From NCBI GenBank assembly GCA_900550685.1, contig URTS01000021.1, positions 1-19,276 on the forward strand: a stretch of 19,276 nt of DNA, given 5' to 3'. How positions within the stretch are numbered: the stretch's first letter is position 1; the number at the start of each line of letters is the position of its first letter. Both the position numbers and the translations under genes were made by a program. Under the pieces are notes generated by a model, which worked only from the letters and a program-made list of their open reading frames with translations, was not told where the DNA came from and ran no database searches. Positions 7,772 through 15,565 of the stretch are shown here, piece after piece. Source of the DNA: an uncultured Oscillibacter sp. (GTDB lineage Bacteria; Bacillota; Clostridia; Oscillospirales; Oscillospiraceae).

Positions 7772-8988
7772 TTCAGGGCCTCCTTGATGGTGTTCAGAGT
7801 GTCTTGCAGGGCACCGTCATTGGAGACGGTGCAGTCGGCGAAGCGTTCGTAGAGGGGCTTCCGCCGGGCGTAGAGCTGGGCAAGGTCCGTGGATTGGGAG
7901 ATGGGCCGCCCCGCCGTGGGCAGCTTGGAAAGGCCCCGGGTCAGGCAGAAAATGGTGCCGTTCTGGTGCAGCAGGGGGTAGTTTTCCTGCCGGGTGACGC
8001 AGCCGCCGCCGGTGGAGAGAATGATGCCGGAGCGCTTGCCCTGCTCCGCCAGGATCTCCGTTTCCAAGGCCCGGAAGCCATCTTCCCCAGATTGGGCGAA
8101 GATCTCCGGAATGGACATGCCCGCTTTTTCGGCAATGAGGGTGTCGGCCTCCACCACCTCCCGGCCCAGGTCCCGGCCCAGGGCGGCGGCCACGGTGGAC
8201 TTGCCGCAGCCGGGCATGCCGATGAGGATGATGTTCCGCAGATGGCTGTTGACGGTGCGCTCCACCCGTTCCAGAACGCTGTTGTCGATGACGGTGCCGG
8301 AGAACTGCTCGCTGGAACGCTTGGCCTGGGCCACCAGCATGGAAAGGCCGCTGGCGTGGGGGATCCCCAGTTCCTCCGCCTGAAGGATCAAGGCCGTCCT
8401 GGCGGGGTTATAGACGATGTCCAGCACCCCCTCACAGTGGGGGAACTGCCGGAGGTCCACCGCTGCGGCCCCGTTGCGGGGGTACATGCCCACCGGGGTG
8501 GTGTTGGCGATGATCCGGGCGTCGGCGTGGCGGTCCAGGTTATCGTAGTTGTCGGGGCCGCTGCGGGAGATGACGGTGACGCTGGCCCCCAGCTGTTCCA
8601 GGGCGGCCTTTACCGTGACGGAAGCGCCGCCGCTGCCCAGCACCAGGGCCTTTTTCCCGGCGGGGTCAATGCCGCTGCGGCGGACCATGTAGAGAAAGCC
8701 GTAAAGGTCTGTGTTGTCGCCGTAGAGAGTGCCGTCCGGGCGGCGGACGATGGTGTTGACGCTCTGCAGCTTGGCCGCCGCCTCTGACAGCTCCGCGCAG
8801 TAAGGCACCACCGCCTTTTTATAGGGGATGGTGACGTTGAGACCGTCCCAGGTCCCGGACTTCAAAAAGAGGTCCAGTTCCTCTCTGGGGACCTCAAAGA
8901 GCCGGTAGTCGTAACCGGCCAGTTCGTGATGGATCATGGGGGAGTAGCTGTGGCCCAGCGTTTCCCCCAGCAAACCGCAGTGCAGCAT
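7768..8988 (-). CDS. aroE-aroK: fused shikimate dehydrogenase - shikimate kinase
   Basis: A single 406-residue frame joins two consecutive pathway enzymes. Residues 1 to about 235 are AroE: GETLGHSYSPMIHH at the shikimate site, NVTIPYKK with catalytic Lys57, GDNTD with catalytic Asp94, and the NADP loop GSGGAS at 118-123. Residues from about 250 to 406 are AroK: Walker A GMPGCGKST at 257-265, shikimate-binding Asp282 and Arg306, the GGG motif at 327-329, and the lid AGRPI. Together they reduce dehydroshikimate and phosphorylate shikimate. The linker region (about 233-250) is short and in frame, so this is a true fusion, not two overlapping genes. The ATG overlaps the pheA TGA by one base (TGATG), with GAGGTG as ribosome binding site. 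Confidence 0.95.
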   Translation of the reverse strand: MLHCGLLGETLGHSYSPMIHHELAGYDYRLFEVPREELDLFLKSGTWDGLNVTIPYKKAVVPYCAELSEAAAKLQSVNTIVRRPDGTLYGDNTDLYGFLYMVRRSGIDPAGKKALVLGSGGASVTVKAALEQLGASVTVISRSGPDNYDNLDRHADARIIANTTPVGMYPRNGAAAVDLRQFPHCEGVLDIVYNPARTALILQAEELGIPHASGLSMLVAQAKRSSEQFSGTVIDNSVLERVERTVNSHLRNIILIGMPGCGKSTVAAALGRDLGREVVEADTLIAEKAGMSIPEIFAQSGEDGFRALETEILAEQGKRSGIILSTGGGCVTRQENYPLLHQNGTIFCLTRGLSKLPTAGRPISQSTDLAQLYARRKPLYERFADCTVSNDGALQDTLNTIKEALK

Positions 8989-10127
8989 CAGATCACCTCA
9001 CTGTAGCTGCCAAGGTACGAAAACTCCTCGCACAGGCCGGGGAGCTCACCCATCAGCTGCAAAAATTCCGGAGAGTACACGGAGGTCTCCAGATCAAAGT
9101 AGAACATGAACTCGAAGTTCCGGTCCGGCATAGGGCGGCTTTCCAGCTTGTTCAGGTTCAGGCCCAGGGCATAGAACCGGGTCAGCAGGCGGCACAGGGA
9201 GCCGGGCTCGTGGGACAGCACGGCCATGAGGCTGGTGCGGTCCGCGCCGGGGTAGATTTCCAGATTCTTGGAGATGCAGATGAAGCGGGTGAAGTTGTTG
9301 GCGGTGTCCTGGACAGAGGCCTCCAGACATTCCAGGCCGTAGAGCTTCATGCAGGCCCGGGAGGACAGGGCGGCGCAGCCGCCTTCGCTTTCCGACACCC
9401 GCTGGGCGGCCATGGCGGTATTCTCACAGGGGATGACCTTTACGCCGGAGAAGCCCTGCAGGTACTGCTCGCACTGGCTGATGGCCTGGGGATGGGAGTA
9501 GATCTCCTTGATGTCCTCCCGCCGGGTGCCGGGCTTGACCAGCAGGTTGTGGTCGATCTTCAGCCGGACGCTGCGGACGATGCGGAAATCGTGCTTCATC
9601 ATCAGGTCGTAAATGGCGTTGACACTGCCGGCGGTGCTGTTTTCCAGGGGCAGCACGCCGTAGCGGCAGAGGCCCTTTTCAATGGCGGCGAACACTGCCT
9701 CAAAGGAGGCGAAGAACATGGTCCGGGGCAGCTTGAACAGCTTGTCGCAGGCCAGCTGGGAATAGGCCCCCGCCACGCCCTGGCAGGCCACAGACACATT
9801 GGAGGGGAACAGCTGGGGGGTGTTGTCAATGGCGGAGCGGATCTCCCCGGTCAGCGGGGAAGAGGCTCCCAGCAGCCGGTTCTGGTAGCAGCGGCTCAGC
9901 TCGAAGAGCATGGTGTAGAGGGTGGCGGTGTAGTCCTTCATGTTCTCCGGGGCCTGGGCCACCACGTCCGTCAGCTTCTGCTGCTCCCGGGCGGGGTCTA
10001 GCACCGGAAGGCCCCGCTCCTTTTTGCAGGCGGCGATCCCGGCGGAGGTCTCCATCCGCTGGGCGAAAAGCTCCACCAGCTGGTGGTCGATCCGGTCGAT
10101 TTGTACGCGATAATCGCTGAGTTCCAT
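8988..10127 (-). CDS. pheA: bifunctional chorismate mutase / prephenate dehydratase
   Basis: This 379-residue protein makes phenylpyruvate from chorismate through prephenate. Residues 1-90 are an AroQ-class chorismate mutase helical domain (YRVQIDRIDHQLVELFAQRM). Residues about 110-285 are prephenate dehydratase, with GVAGAYSQLA, LPLENSTAGSV and the catalytic TRF at 280-282. Residues about 298-379 are an ACT domain with HEPGSL and the Phe-binding ESRP motif (329-332), implying feedback inhibition by phenylalanine. I chose the ATG at 10125-10127, which has GGAGGT 8 bases ahead; the longer frame to 10235 would overlap aroC and adds unrelated residues. It lies 19 bases after aroC. Its mutase domain is the only chorismate mutase seen here, so it may also feed the TyrA branch. 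Confidence 0.95.
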   Translation of the reverse strand: MELSDYRVQIDRIDHQLVELFAQRMETSAGIAACKKERGLPVLDPAREQQKLTDVVAQAPENMKDYTATLYTMLFELSRCYQNRLLGASSPLTGEIRSAIDNTPQLFPSNVSVACQGVAGAYSQLACDKLFKLPRTMFFASFEAVFAAIEKGLCRYGVLPLENSTAGSVNAIYDLMMKHDFRIVRSVRLKIDHNLLVKPGTRREDIKEIYSHPQAISQCEQYLQGFSGVKVIPCENTAMAAQRVSESEGGCAALSSRACMKLYGLECLEASVQDTANNFTRFICISKNLEIYPGADRTSLMAVLSHEPGSLCRLLTRFYALGLNLNKLESRPMPDRNFEFMFYFDLETSVYSPEFLQLMGELPGLCEEFSYLGSYSEVI

Positions 10128-10146
10128 GGGAAGGTACCTCCGAAAT

Positions 10147-11202
10147 TCAATTTCCGCCCAGGAGGGCGTCGTATACGGCGATGGCCGCCGCCGCTTCAAT
10201 GCAGGGAACGGCCCGGGGAACGATGCAGGGGTCATGCCGCCCCACGATCCGCAGGGCTTCCGGCGTCAGGGTGGTGAGGTTCACGCTCTGCTGTTCCTTG
10301 GCGATGGAGGGGGTGGGCTTGAAGGCGGCCCGGAAGGTGAGGGGCATCCCGTCGGTGATGCCGCCCAGGATGCCGCCGCAGTGGTTGGTGGCAGTTCTGA
10401 CCTGGCCGTTTTCCACGGTGAAGGGATCGTTATTTTCGCTGCCCCGGAGCCGGGCGGCAGCAAAGCCGATGCCGAATTCAATGCCCTTGACGGCGGGGAT
10501 GCCGAAGACGATGGAGGCGATCTGGCCCTCCATGCCGTCAAACAAGGGTCCCCCCAGCCCCGCAGGCAATCCCAGCACAGCACATTCCCCCACGCCGCCG
10601 ATGGAGTCGCCGTCGGCCTTGGCAGCGGCGATGGCGGCCCGCATGGCCTCACCGGCGGCGTCATCCACCACCGGGAAGGGCTTGTCCGCCGTGGAGGCGG
10701 TAAGGGGGGCAGGGTCCTCCACCGTGCCGATGGAGGCGATGCGGCTGATGACCTCGATGCCCCGCTTTTTCAGCAGCTGAAGGCAGATGCCCCCGGCGAT
10801 GCACAGGGGGGCCGTCAGCCGTCCGGAAAAGGCACCGCCCCCGGCAAAGTCGGCGTGGCCGCCGTATTTTACCCAGGCGGTGTAGTCGGCGTGGCCGGGG
10901 CGGGGCACCACCGCCAGGTTGGCGTAGTCCCCGGAGCGGGTGTTGGTGTTGCGGATCACGGCGGTGATGGGCGCGCCGCAGGTGACGTTTTCCACCAGGC
11001 CGGAGAGAAATTCCGGCGCATCGGCTTCCTTGCGGGGGGTGGACCAGGCGTTCTGGCCCGGGGCCCGGCGCTTCAAAAAGGCTTGCAGGGCCTCCATGTC
11101 GATGGATTCCCCGGCGGGCAGGCCCTCCAGGGTCATGCCGATGGCGGGGGCGTGGGACTGGCCGAAAATGGTCAGGTGCAGGTTTTGACCGTACTGGCTC
11201 AT
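10147..11202 (-). CDS. aroC: chorismate synthase
   Basis: This 351-residue FMN-dependent enzyme converts 5-enolpyruvylshikimate-3-phosphate to chorismate, the last common step. Recognisable motifs are FGQSHAPAIG near the start, NTNTRSGDY, RPGHADYTAWVKYG, GGGAFSGRLTAP, and the closing RHDPCIVPRAVPCIEAAAA. The ATG at 11200-11202 overlaps the aroA TGA by four bases and has AAGGAGG about 7 bases ahead. The further in-frame Met at 11265 lies inside aroA and was not used. The length fits the short bacterial form. Confidence 0.96.
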   Translation of the reverse strand: MSQYGQNLHLTIFGQSHAPAIGMTLEGLPAGESIDMEALQAFLKRRAPGQNAWSTPRKEADAPEFLSGLVENVTCGAPITAVIRNTNTRSGDYANLAVVPRPGHADYTAWVKYGGHADFAGGGAFSGRLTAPLCIAGGICLQLLKKRGIEVISRIASIGTVEDPAPLTASTADKPFPVVDDAAGEAMRAAIAAAKADGDSIGGVGECAVLGLPAGLGGPLFDGMEGQIASIVFGIPAVKGIEFGIGFAAARLRGSENNDPFTVENGQVRTATNHCGGILGGITDGMPLTFRAAFKPTPSIAKEQQSVNLTTLTPEALRIVGRHDPCIVPRAVPCIEAAAAIAVYDALLGGN

Positions 11203-12455
11203 AGGGCCCCTCCTTTCAAAGCTTGCAGATCCTCCCAGAACCGGGGATAGGATTTGGAAACACATTCGCTGCCGGTGACGGTGATGTCCTTTTCGCAGAT
11301 GCAGGCTGCCGCGGCGGCGGACATGGCGATGCGGTGGTCGCCGCAGGCGTCAGCAGTGCCGCCGGTGAGGCGGCCCCTGCCGTGGACGATCAGGCCGCTG
11401 GGCTGCTCCTCCACGCTGCCGCCCAGGGCGGTCAGCAGCGCCGCCGTGGTGCTGAGCCGGTCAGACTCTTTCAAGCGGAGCCGCCCGGCGTTGAAGATCC
11501 GGGTGTCGCCCTCCGCCCCGGCAGCGGTGACGCACAGCACCGGGATCAGGTCGGGAATGGGACCGGCGTCAATGGCCACGCCGGTCAGCGTGCTCCGACG
11601 GACGGTGACGGCGTCCTCCTTCGTGGAGATCTTGGCGCCCATGGCGGCCAGGATGTTCAATACAGCCCGGTCACCCTGGGAGGAGGCCAGGTCCAGTCCC
11701 CGGACGGTGACACCCTCCGGAGACAGGGCCCCCATACATAGGAAAAAGGCGGCGTTGGACCAGTCCCCCTCGGCGGAGAGTTGGGCGGGGAAGCGGCACC
11801 GCTGGCCGCCGGAAATGTGCCAGGAAGCGTCGCTTTTCCGCAGGACGATGCCGCCCCGGCGGAGGGTATCCTCCGTCATGGTGACGTAGGCGGCGGATTC
11901 CAGCTCCCCGGTGACGGCCAGGGTGCTGCCGCTGTTCAACAGGGGCAGGGCCATCAGCAGACCGGAAATGTATTGAGAGGAGACATTCCCCGGCAGGGCG
12001 AAATCTCCGGGCTGGAGCCGGCCGCTGACATATAGAAGGGCGTCCTCCTGCCGGATGGTCATGCCGTGGGCGGTGAGGACTTCATCCAAGGGGTGCAGGG
12101 GGCGCTGGGGCAGGCGGCCCTCCATGTGGAACACGGCCTCGGCCCCCAATGCCCCCGCCACCGGCAGGAGAAAGCGCAGGGTGGAGCCGCTTTCCCCGCA
12201 GGGAAGATGGCACAGCCCCTCCGGCACAGCGGTAATGGGCTTTACGGTGATACAGTCCCCACTGACGGCAATTTCCGCCCCCAGGGCGTTGAGACAGCCG
12301 ATGGTGGCGGCGATGTCCTTGGAAATGCCCCGGCACCGGATCTCGGCGGGAGCCTGTCCCAGGGCGGCGCAGATCAGCAGGCGGTGGGCCTGGGATTTGG
12401 AGGCGGGGATGGAGACGGTTCCCGTCCGGGAACCGGGGTGAACGGTCTGCTTCAT
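11199..12455 (-). CDS. aroA: 3-phosphoshikimate 1-carboxyvinyltransferase (EPSP synthase)
   Basis: This 418-residue enzyme joins PEP to shikimate-3-phosphate. It has IPASKSQAHR with the conserved Lys20, CGESGSTLRFLLP at 86-98, PDLIPVLCV with the catalytic Asp, LRLKESDRL and CGDHRIAMS. The segment at 87-94 reads GESGSTLR where the E. coli enzyme has NAGTAMR; this variant region is part of the site that governs glyphosate sensitivity, but no resistance phenotype can be inferred. I chose the ATG at 12453-12455, which overlaps the aroB TGA by four bases and begins MKQTVHPG as in homologues. An ATG at 12479 with its own GAGGT is a less likely alternative. Confidence 0.95.
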   Translation of the reverse strand: MKQTVHPGSRTGTVSIPASKSQAHRLLICAALGQAPAEIRCRGISKDIAATIGCLNALGAEIAVSGDCITVKPITAVPEGLCHLPCGESGSTLRFLLPVAGALGAEAVFHMEGRLPQRPLHPLDEVLTAHGMTIRQEDALLYVSGRLQPGDFALPGNVSSQYISGLLMALPLLNSGSTLAVTGELESAAYVTMTEDTLRRGGIVLRKSDASWHISGGQRCRFPAQLSAEGDWSNAAFFLCMGALSPEGVTVRGLDLASSQGDRAVLNILAAMGAKISTKEDAVTVRRSTLTGVAIDAGPIPDLIPVLCVTAAGAEGDTRIFNAGRLRLKESDRLSTTAALLTALGGSVEEQPSGLIVHGRGRLTGGTADACGDHRIAMSAAAAACICEKDITVTGSECVSKSYPRFWEDLQALKGGAL

Positions 12456-13510
12456 CGGATCCCACCCGCTTTCAGCCATCCGGCCACCTCACCGGCGGGG
12501 ACGGGCTCCACACGGCACTGGCCCAGGGCCTCCGGCACCACAAAGTTGGTGACGCTGCCGCTGCGCTTTTTATCCGCTTCGGCGGCCTTCTGAATGTCTG
12601 CCAGAGGGTAGGGGACCTCTGTAGGCAGGCCGTATTTCTGGAGAATGTCCAGCACCTGGGGCAGCAACGCCGGGTCACAGATGCCCTTTTCCACGGCGGC
12701 CCGGGTGATGGCCGCCATGCCGATGGCCACGCCCTCGCCGTGGAGAATGGTGAAATTGCTGCAGGCCTCCACCGCGTGGCCGATGGTGTGGCCCAGGTTC
12801 AGCAGGGCCCGCTGGCCGCGGTCAAACTCGTCGTTTTCCACCACGTCCCGCTTCATGCCCACACAGGCGGCAATGACGGACTCAAACTGCTCCCGGACGG
12901 GGGCTTCCGTCAGCTTTTGGAACAGTTCCGGACTGAACAGCACGGCAGTCTTGATGACCTCGGCGCAGCCCGCCCGGTATTCGGCCTCCGGCAGGGAGGC
13001 CAGCAGGGCCGGGTCGCACAGCACCAAAGAGGGCTGGTAGAAGCAGCCTGCCTGGTTTTTGCCGCTGTCCAGGTCCACGGCGGTCTTGCCGCCTACGGAG
13101 GAATCCACCATGGACAGCAGGGTGGTGGGCACCTGGATATAGGCCACGCCCCGCTGGTAGGTGGCGGCGGTGAAGCCCGCCAGATCCCCCACAACGCCGC
13201 CGCCCAGAGCGACAATGAGGTCGCTCCGGGTGAAACGGCGGTCGCAGAGGAAGTTCAGCGCCTGGCCGTAGGTGCTCAGATTTTTCTGCTGTTCCCCATG
13301 GGGGAATACGAAGTGCTCCACCTGAAATCCGGCGTCTTGCAGGGATCGTTCTGCCAGAGCGCCGTACAGGGGAAACACGGCGTCGTCGGAAATGACGGCG
13401 GCCCGGCGGCTGGAGAGAAGCTCCGCCGCCATGGGACCCAGCCGGGAGAGAAGGCCCTGCTCAATGGCCACATCATAGGCCCGGGATGCGGCTACATGGA
13501 TGGTAGTCAA
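12452..13510 (-). CDS. aroB: 3-dehydroquinate synthase, TTG start
   Basis: This 352-residue NAD- and metal-dependent enzyme cyclises DAHP to 3-dehydroquinate. Diagnostic motifs are GGGVVGDLAGFTAATYQRG, QVPTTLLSMVDSSVGGKTAV, GCAEVIKTAVL, LLNLGHTIGHAVE and HGEGVAIGMA, which carry the NAD-, metal- and substrate-binding residues. The likely start is the TTG at 13508-13510. It overlaps the tyrA TGA as TTGA, has AAGGAGGAGG about 10 bases ahead, and gives the family's usual length. The in-frame ATG at 13675 would add 55 non-homologous residues lying inside tyrA. Confidence 0.93.
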   Translation of the reverse strand: MTTIHVAASRAYDVAIEQGLLSRLGPMAAELLSSRRAAVISDDAVFPLYGALAERSLQDAGFQVEHFVFPHGEQQKNLSTYGQALNFLCDRRFTRSDLIVALGGGVVGDLAGFTAATYQRGVAYIQVPTTLLSMVDSSVGGKTAVDLDSGKNQAGCFYQPSLVLCDPALLASLPEAEYRAGCAEVIKTAVLFSPELFQKLTEAPVREQFESVIAACVGMKRDVVENDEFDRGQRALLNLGHTIGHAVEACSNFTILHGEGVAIGMAAITRAAVEKGICDPALLPQVLDILQKYGLPTEVPYPLADIQKAAEADKKRSGSVTNFVVPEALGQCRVEPVPAGEVAGWLKAGGIR

Positions 13511-14340
13511 TGGCCGTCCACCTCCTCCTTCCGTCTCCGGCCCTCGTCCAGCAGCTGGACCAGGCCGGGCAGGTCGTTGTGCTCCATGGCGTCCTGATAC
13601 TGGCGAAGGTTGTCGATCAGGGTGTTCAGCTCCGTCATCAGGTATTCCTTGTTTTCCAGAAACAGCTCCGCCCACATACGGGGGGCCAGCCAGGCTACCC
13701 GGGTCATATCCTTATAGCTGCCGGCGGAGAAGCCCTTGTGGAGTCCCGCCGTGGGGCTCTTGATGTAGGCGTTGGACACCACGTGGGCCAGCTGGGAGGT
13801 AAAGGCGATCATCTCGTCGTGCTGCTCCGCCGTGGTGATGGAGAAGCGGCTGAATCCGGCGGGGGCCAGCAGGTCCTTGACCCGGCTCAGCAGCTGGATG
13901 TCGTTGTGGTTTTCCGGTACCAGCACCATGGGGGCGTTGTGGAACATGGTGGGGGTGGCATACTTGAAGCCGGAGTTGTGGGTGCCCGCCATGGGGTGGC
14001 CCCCCAGGTAGGTGAAGCCGTGCTCCTTTGCCAGGGGGAAGCAGGCGGCGCAGACCATCCGCTTGGTGCCGCAGCAGTCGATGACCACCGGCTTGGGGCC
14101 GATGTGGGCGGCGTGGTGTTTCAGGTAATCCACGGCGGCGGAGGGGATTACGGCAATGAGGATCAGGTCGCAGGTGGAGAGGGTCTCATCCGTCAGGGGA
14201 CCGTTCACCGTGCCGGAGAGGACGGCAAAGTCATAGGTGGACCGGTCAATGTCAAACGCCAGGACTGTGTGTCCGGCTGCGTGATAGGCTTTGGCAAAGG
14301 AGCCGCCGATAAGCCCCAGGCCTACGATTCCAACGGTCAT
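13507..14340 (-). CDS. tyrA: prephenate dehydrogenase, short form without ACT domain
   Basis: This 277-residue enzyme oxidises prephenate to 4-hydroxyphenylpyruvate, the tyrosine branch. The NAD-binding Rossmann motif VGLGLIGGSFAKA is at residues 6-18, and the catalytic region GGHPMAGTHNSG carries the family His. The helical dimerisation half follows, ending in a charged tail (EGRRRKEEVDGH). Unlike the roughly 370-residue Bacillus-type TyrA, no C-terminal ACT domain is present, so feedback by tyrosine through such a domain is not expected. The ATG overlaps the aroF TGA by four bases. It lies between aroF and aroB, early in the operon. Confidence 0.94.
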   Translation of the reverse strand: MTVGIVGLGLIGGSFAKAYHAAGHTVLAFDIDRSTYDFAVLSGTVNGPLTDETLSTCDLILIAVIPSAAVDYLKHHAAHIGPKPVVIDCCGTKRMVCAACFPLAKEHGFTYLGGHPMAGTHNSGFKYATPTMFHNAPMVLVPENHNDIQLLSRVKDLLAPAGFSRFSITTAEQHDEMIAFTSQLAHVVSNAYIKSPTAGLHKGFSAGSYKDMTRVAWLAPRMWAELFLENKEYLMTELNTLIDNLRQYQDAMEHNDLPGLVQLLDEGRRRKEEVDGH

Positions 14341-15341
14341 TCCGCAACCACCTCCCGCAGGGCCCGGATCTTGCCCATGAGGGTGTCGAACTGCTCAGGC
14401 CGCAGGGACTGGGCACCGTCGCACAGGGCGTGGATGGGGTCGTTGTGGACCTCAATGATGAGACCGTCGGCATTGCAGGCGGTGGCGGCCATGGCCATGG
14501 GGGACACCAGGCGGTTGATGCCGGTGGCGTGGCTGGGGTCCACGATGACGGGCAGGTGGGTCAGCTCGTGGAGCATGGGCACGGCGGCCAGGTCCAGCGT
14601 GTTGCGGGTGTAGTCGTCAAAGGTGCGGATGCCCCGCTCGCAGAGGATGACCTGCTCGTTGCCGTTGGCCATGATGTACTCGGCGCTCATCAGCAGTTCC
14701 TTCAGGGTGTTGGCCAGGCCACGCTTGAGAAGGATGGGCTTGCGGAGCTTGCCCAGTTCCCGCAGCAGGTCGAAGTTCTGCATGTTCCGGGCGCCCACCT
14801 GGAGCACGTCCACATCCTCAAAGAGGGGCAGGTCTACCACGCTCATGATCTCGGTGACGATGGGCAGACCCGTCTCCTGCCGGGCAATCTTCAAAAGCTT
14901 GATGCCCTCGTCCTTCAGACCGGCGAAGTCATAGGGGGAGGTGCGGGGCTTGAAGGCGCCGCCCCGGAGCATGTTGGCTCCGGAGGCCTTTACAGCTTTC
15001 GCTACGGCCACGATCTGCTCCTCGGACTCCACGGAGCAGGGGCCGGCCATGACGCAGAAATTGCCGCCGCCGATCTTCACGTCGCCTACCTCCACCACGG
15101 TGTCCTCAGGGTGGAATTTGCGGTTGCAGCACTTAAAGGGCTCCGTGACCCGCTTCACGGAATCCACGATGTCCAGGCTGGCCACCAGGTCTATATCCAC
15201 CTTGCTGGTGTCGCCCACCAAACCCAGAATGGTCTGGTATTCACCCTCGGAGACGTGGATATGCAGCCCCAGATTCTGGAGCCAGTCCATCAGCTGTTCG
15301 CGGTTTTCCTTGGTGACGCCGGGCTTCAATGCAACGATCAT
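14337..15341 (-). CDS. aroF: 3-deoxy-7-phosphoheptulonate (DAHP) synthase, type I-beta with N-terminal regulatory domain
   Basis: This 334-residue enzyme condenses PEP and erythrose-4-phosphate, committing carbon to the shikimate pathway. Residues 1-70 (MIVALKPGVTKENREQLMD onward) are the ferredoxin-like/ACT-like domain found in Thermotoga-type DAHP synthases, where it mediates Tyr/Phe inhibition. The barrel follows, with AGPCSVES at 99-106 (metal Cys102), KPRTSPY at 131-137, LLKRGL, and the metal-binding DPSHATG. The ATG at 15339-15341 has GGAGG 9 bases ahead. It is the first structural gene of the operon and follows the leader-peptide attenuator, which should control it and the seven genes behind it. 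The symbol is used in the general sense; aroG or aroA(G) could also be applied. Confidence 0.95.
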   Translation of the reverse strand: MIVALKPGVTKENREQLMDWLQNLGLHIHVSEGEYQTILGLVGDTSKVDIDLVASLDIVDSVKRVTEPFKCCNRKFHPEDTVVEVGDVKIGGGNFCVMAGPCSVESEEQIVAVAKAVKASGANMLRGGAFKPRTSPYDFAGLKDEGIKLLKIARQETGLPIVTEIMSVVDLPLFEDVDVLQVGARNMQNFDLLRELGKLRKPILLKRGLANTLKELLMSAEYIMANGNEQVILCERGIRTFDDYTRNTLDLAAVPMLHELTHLPVIVDPSHATGINRLVSPMAMAATACNADGLIIEVHNDPIHALCDGAQSLRPEQFDTLMGKIRALREVVAE

Positions 15342-15392
15342 GATGTATGTCCTCCTGAAAAATATAGAGATTTTAATTGTTGATAAGGAATG

Positions 15393-15425
15393 AAAAAACG
15401 CCCCACAGGCGTAACCTGTGCGACG
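15393..15425 (-). terminator. attenuator terminator (3:4 hairpin) before aroF
   Basis: On the minus strand CACAGG and CCTGTG form a perfect 6-bp stem around TTACG. It is extended by CGTC/GGCG (one G·U pair, one G-G mismatch between) and followed at once by TTTTTT (15393-15398). It lies between the leader-peptide stop codon and aroF, so it acts inside the transcript and not at an operon end. Confidence 0.88.
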
Positions 15426-15497
15426 TGAAAATCACCGGGGAACCTTCCCATTGCAACACAAATTACCCTTACTATGCACACATAGTAAAGTAGTAAT
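15411..15497 (-). promoter_or_regulatory. mutually exclusive 1:2 and 2:3 RNA pairings of the aro attenuator
   Basis: Segment 1 (15497-15481, within the leader Tyr/Phe codons) can pair with segment 2 (15476-15462). The core is ATG-proximal CTTTACTATG with CATAGTAAGG around TGTG, continued by ATTAC/GTAAT after a 2-base bulge. The 3' end of segment 2, GTAATTTGTG (15466-15457), can instead pair over 10 contiguous positions, two of them G·U, with CACAGGTTAC (15420-15411), the 5' arm and loop of the terminator. Stalling on the Tyr codons would hide segment 1 and favour 2:3 (read-through). Reaching the stop would hide segment 2 and favour the terminator. Confidence 0.75.
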
Positions 15498-15522
15498 ATG
15501 CGTAGAAAATGGAAGAAGTCAT
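15472..15522 (-). CDS. aro operon leader peptide rich in Tyr and Phe codons
   Basis: A 16-codon frame encodes MTSSIFYAYYYFTMCA and ends in TAG. Four Tyr (positions 7, 9-11) and two Phe (6, 12) make up more than a third of it. A good ribosome binding site, AGGAGA (15531-15536), lies 8 bases before the ATG, and the start falls about 29 bases after the predicted transcription start. This is the classical form of a translated attenuator sensor, comparable in principle to the pheA and trp leader peptides of enterobacteria. The peptide itself probably has no function beyond ribosome stalling when charged tRNA-Tyr or tRNA-Phe is scarce. The short length means identification rests on codon content and RNA context. 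Confidence 0.85.
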   Translation of the reverse strand: MTSSIFYAYYYFTMCA

Positions 15523-15552
15523 GGTGAATATCTCCTGGTCATGTTGATGATA

Positions 15553-15565
15553 GCTACACTGTAGC
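15553..15565. promoter_or_regulatory. palindrome centred on the aro promoter -10 box
   Basis: GCTACA (15553-15558) and TGTAGC (15560-15565) are exact reverse complements around one base and coincide with the -10 box. This is a candidate repressor site adding a second layer of control above attenuation. No protein can be assigned. Confidence 0.35.

Noticed and set aside
15342..15557. T-box riboswitch upstream of aroF
   Set aside because: No T-box consensus (AGGGTGGNACCGCG) or specifier-loop architecture was found; the region is fully explained by a leader peptide and attenuator stems.
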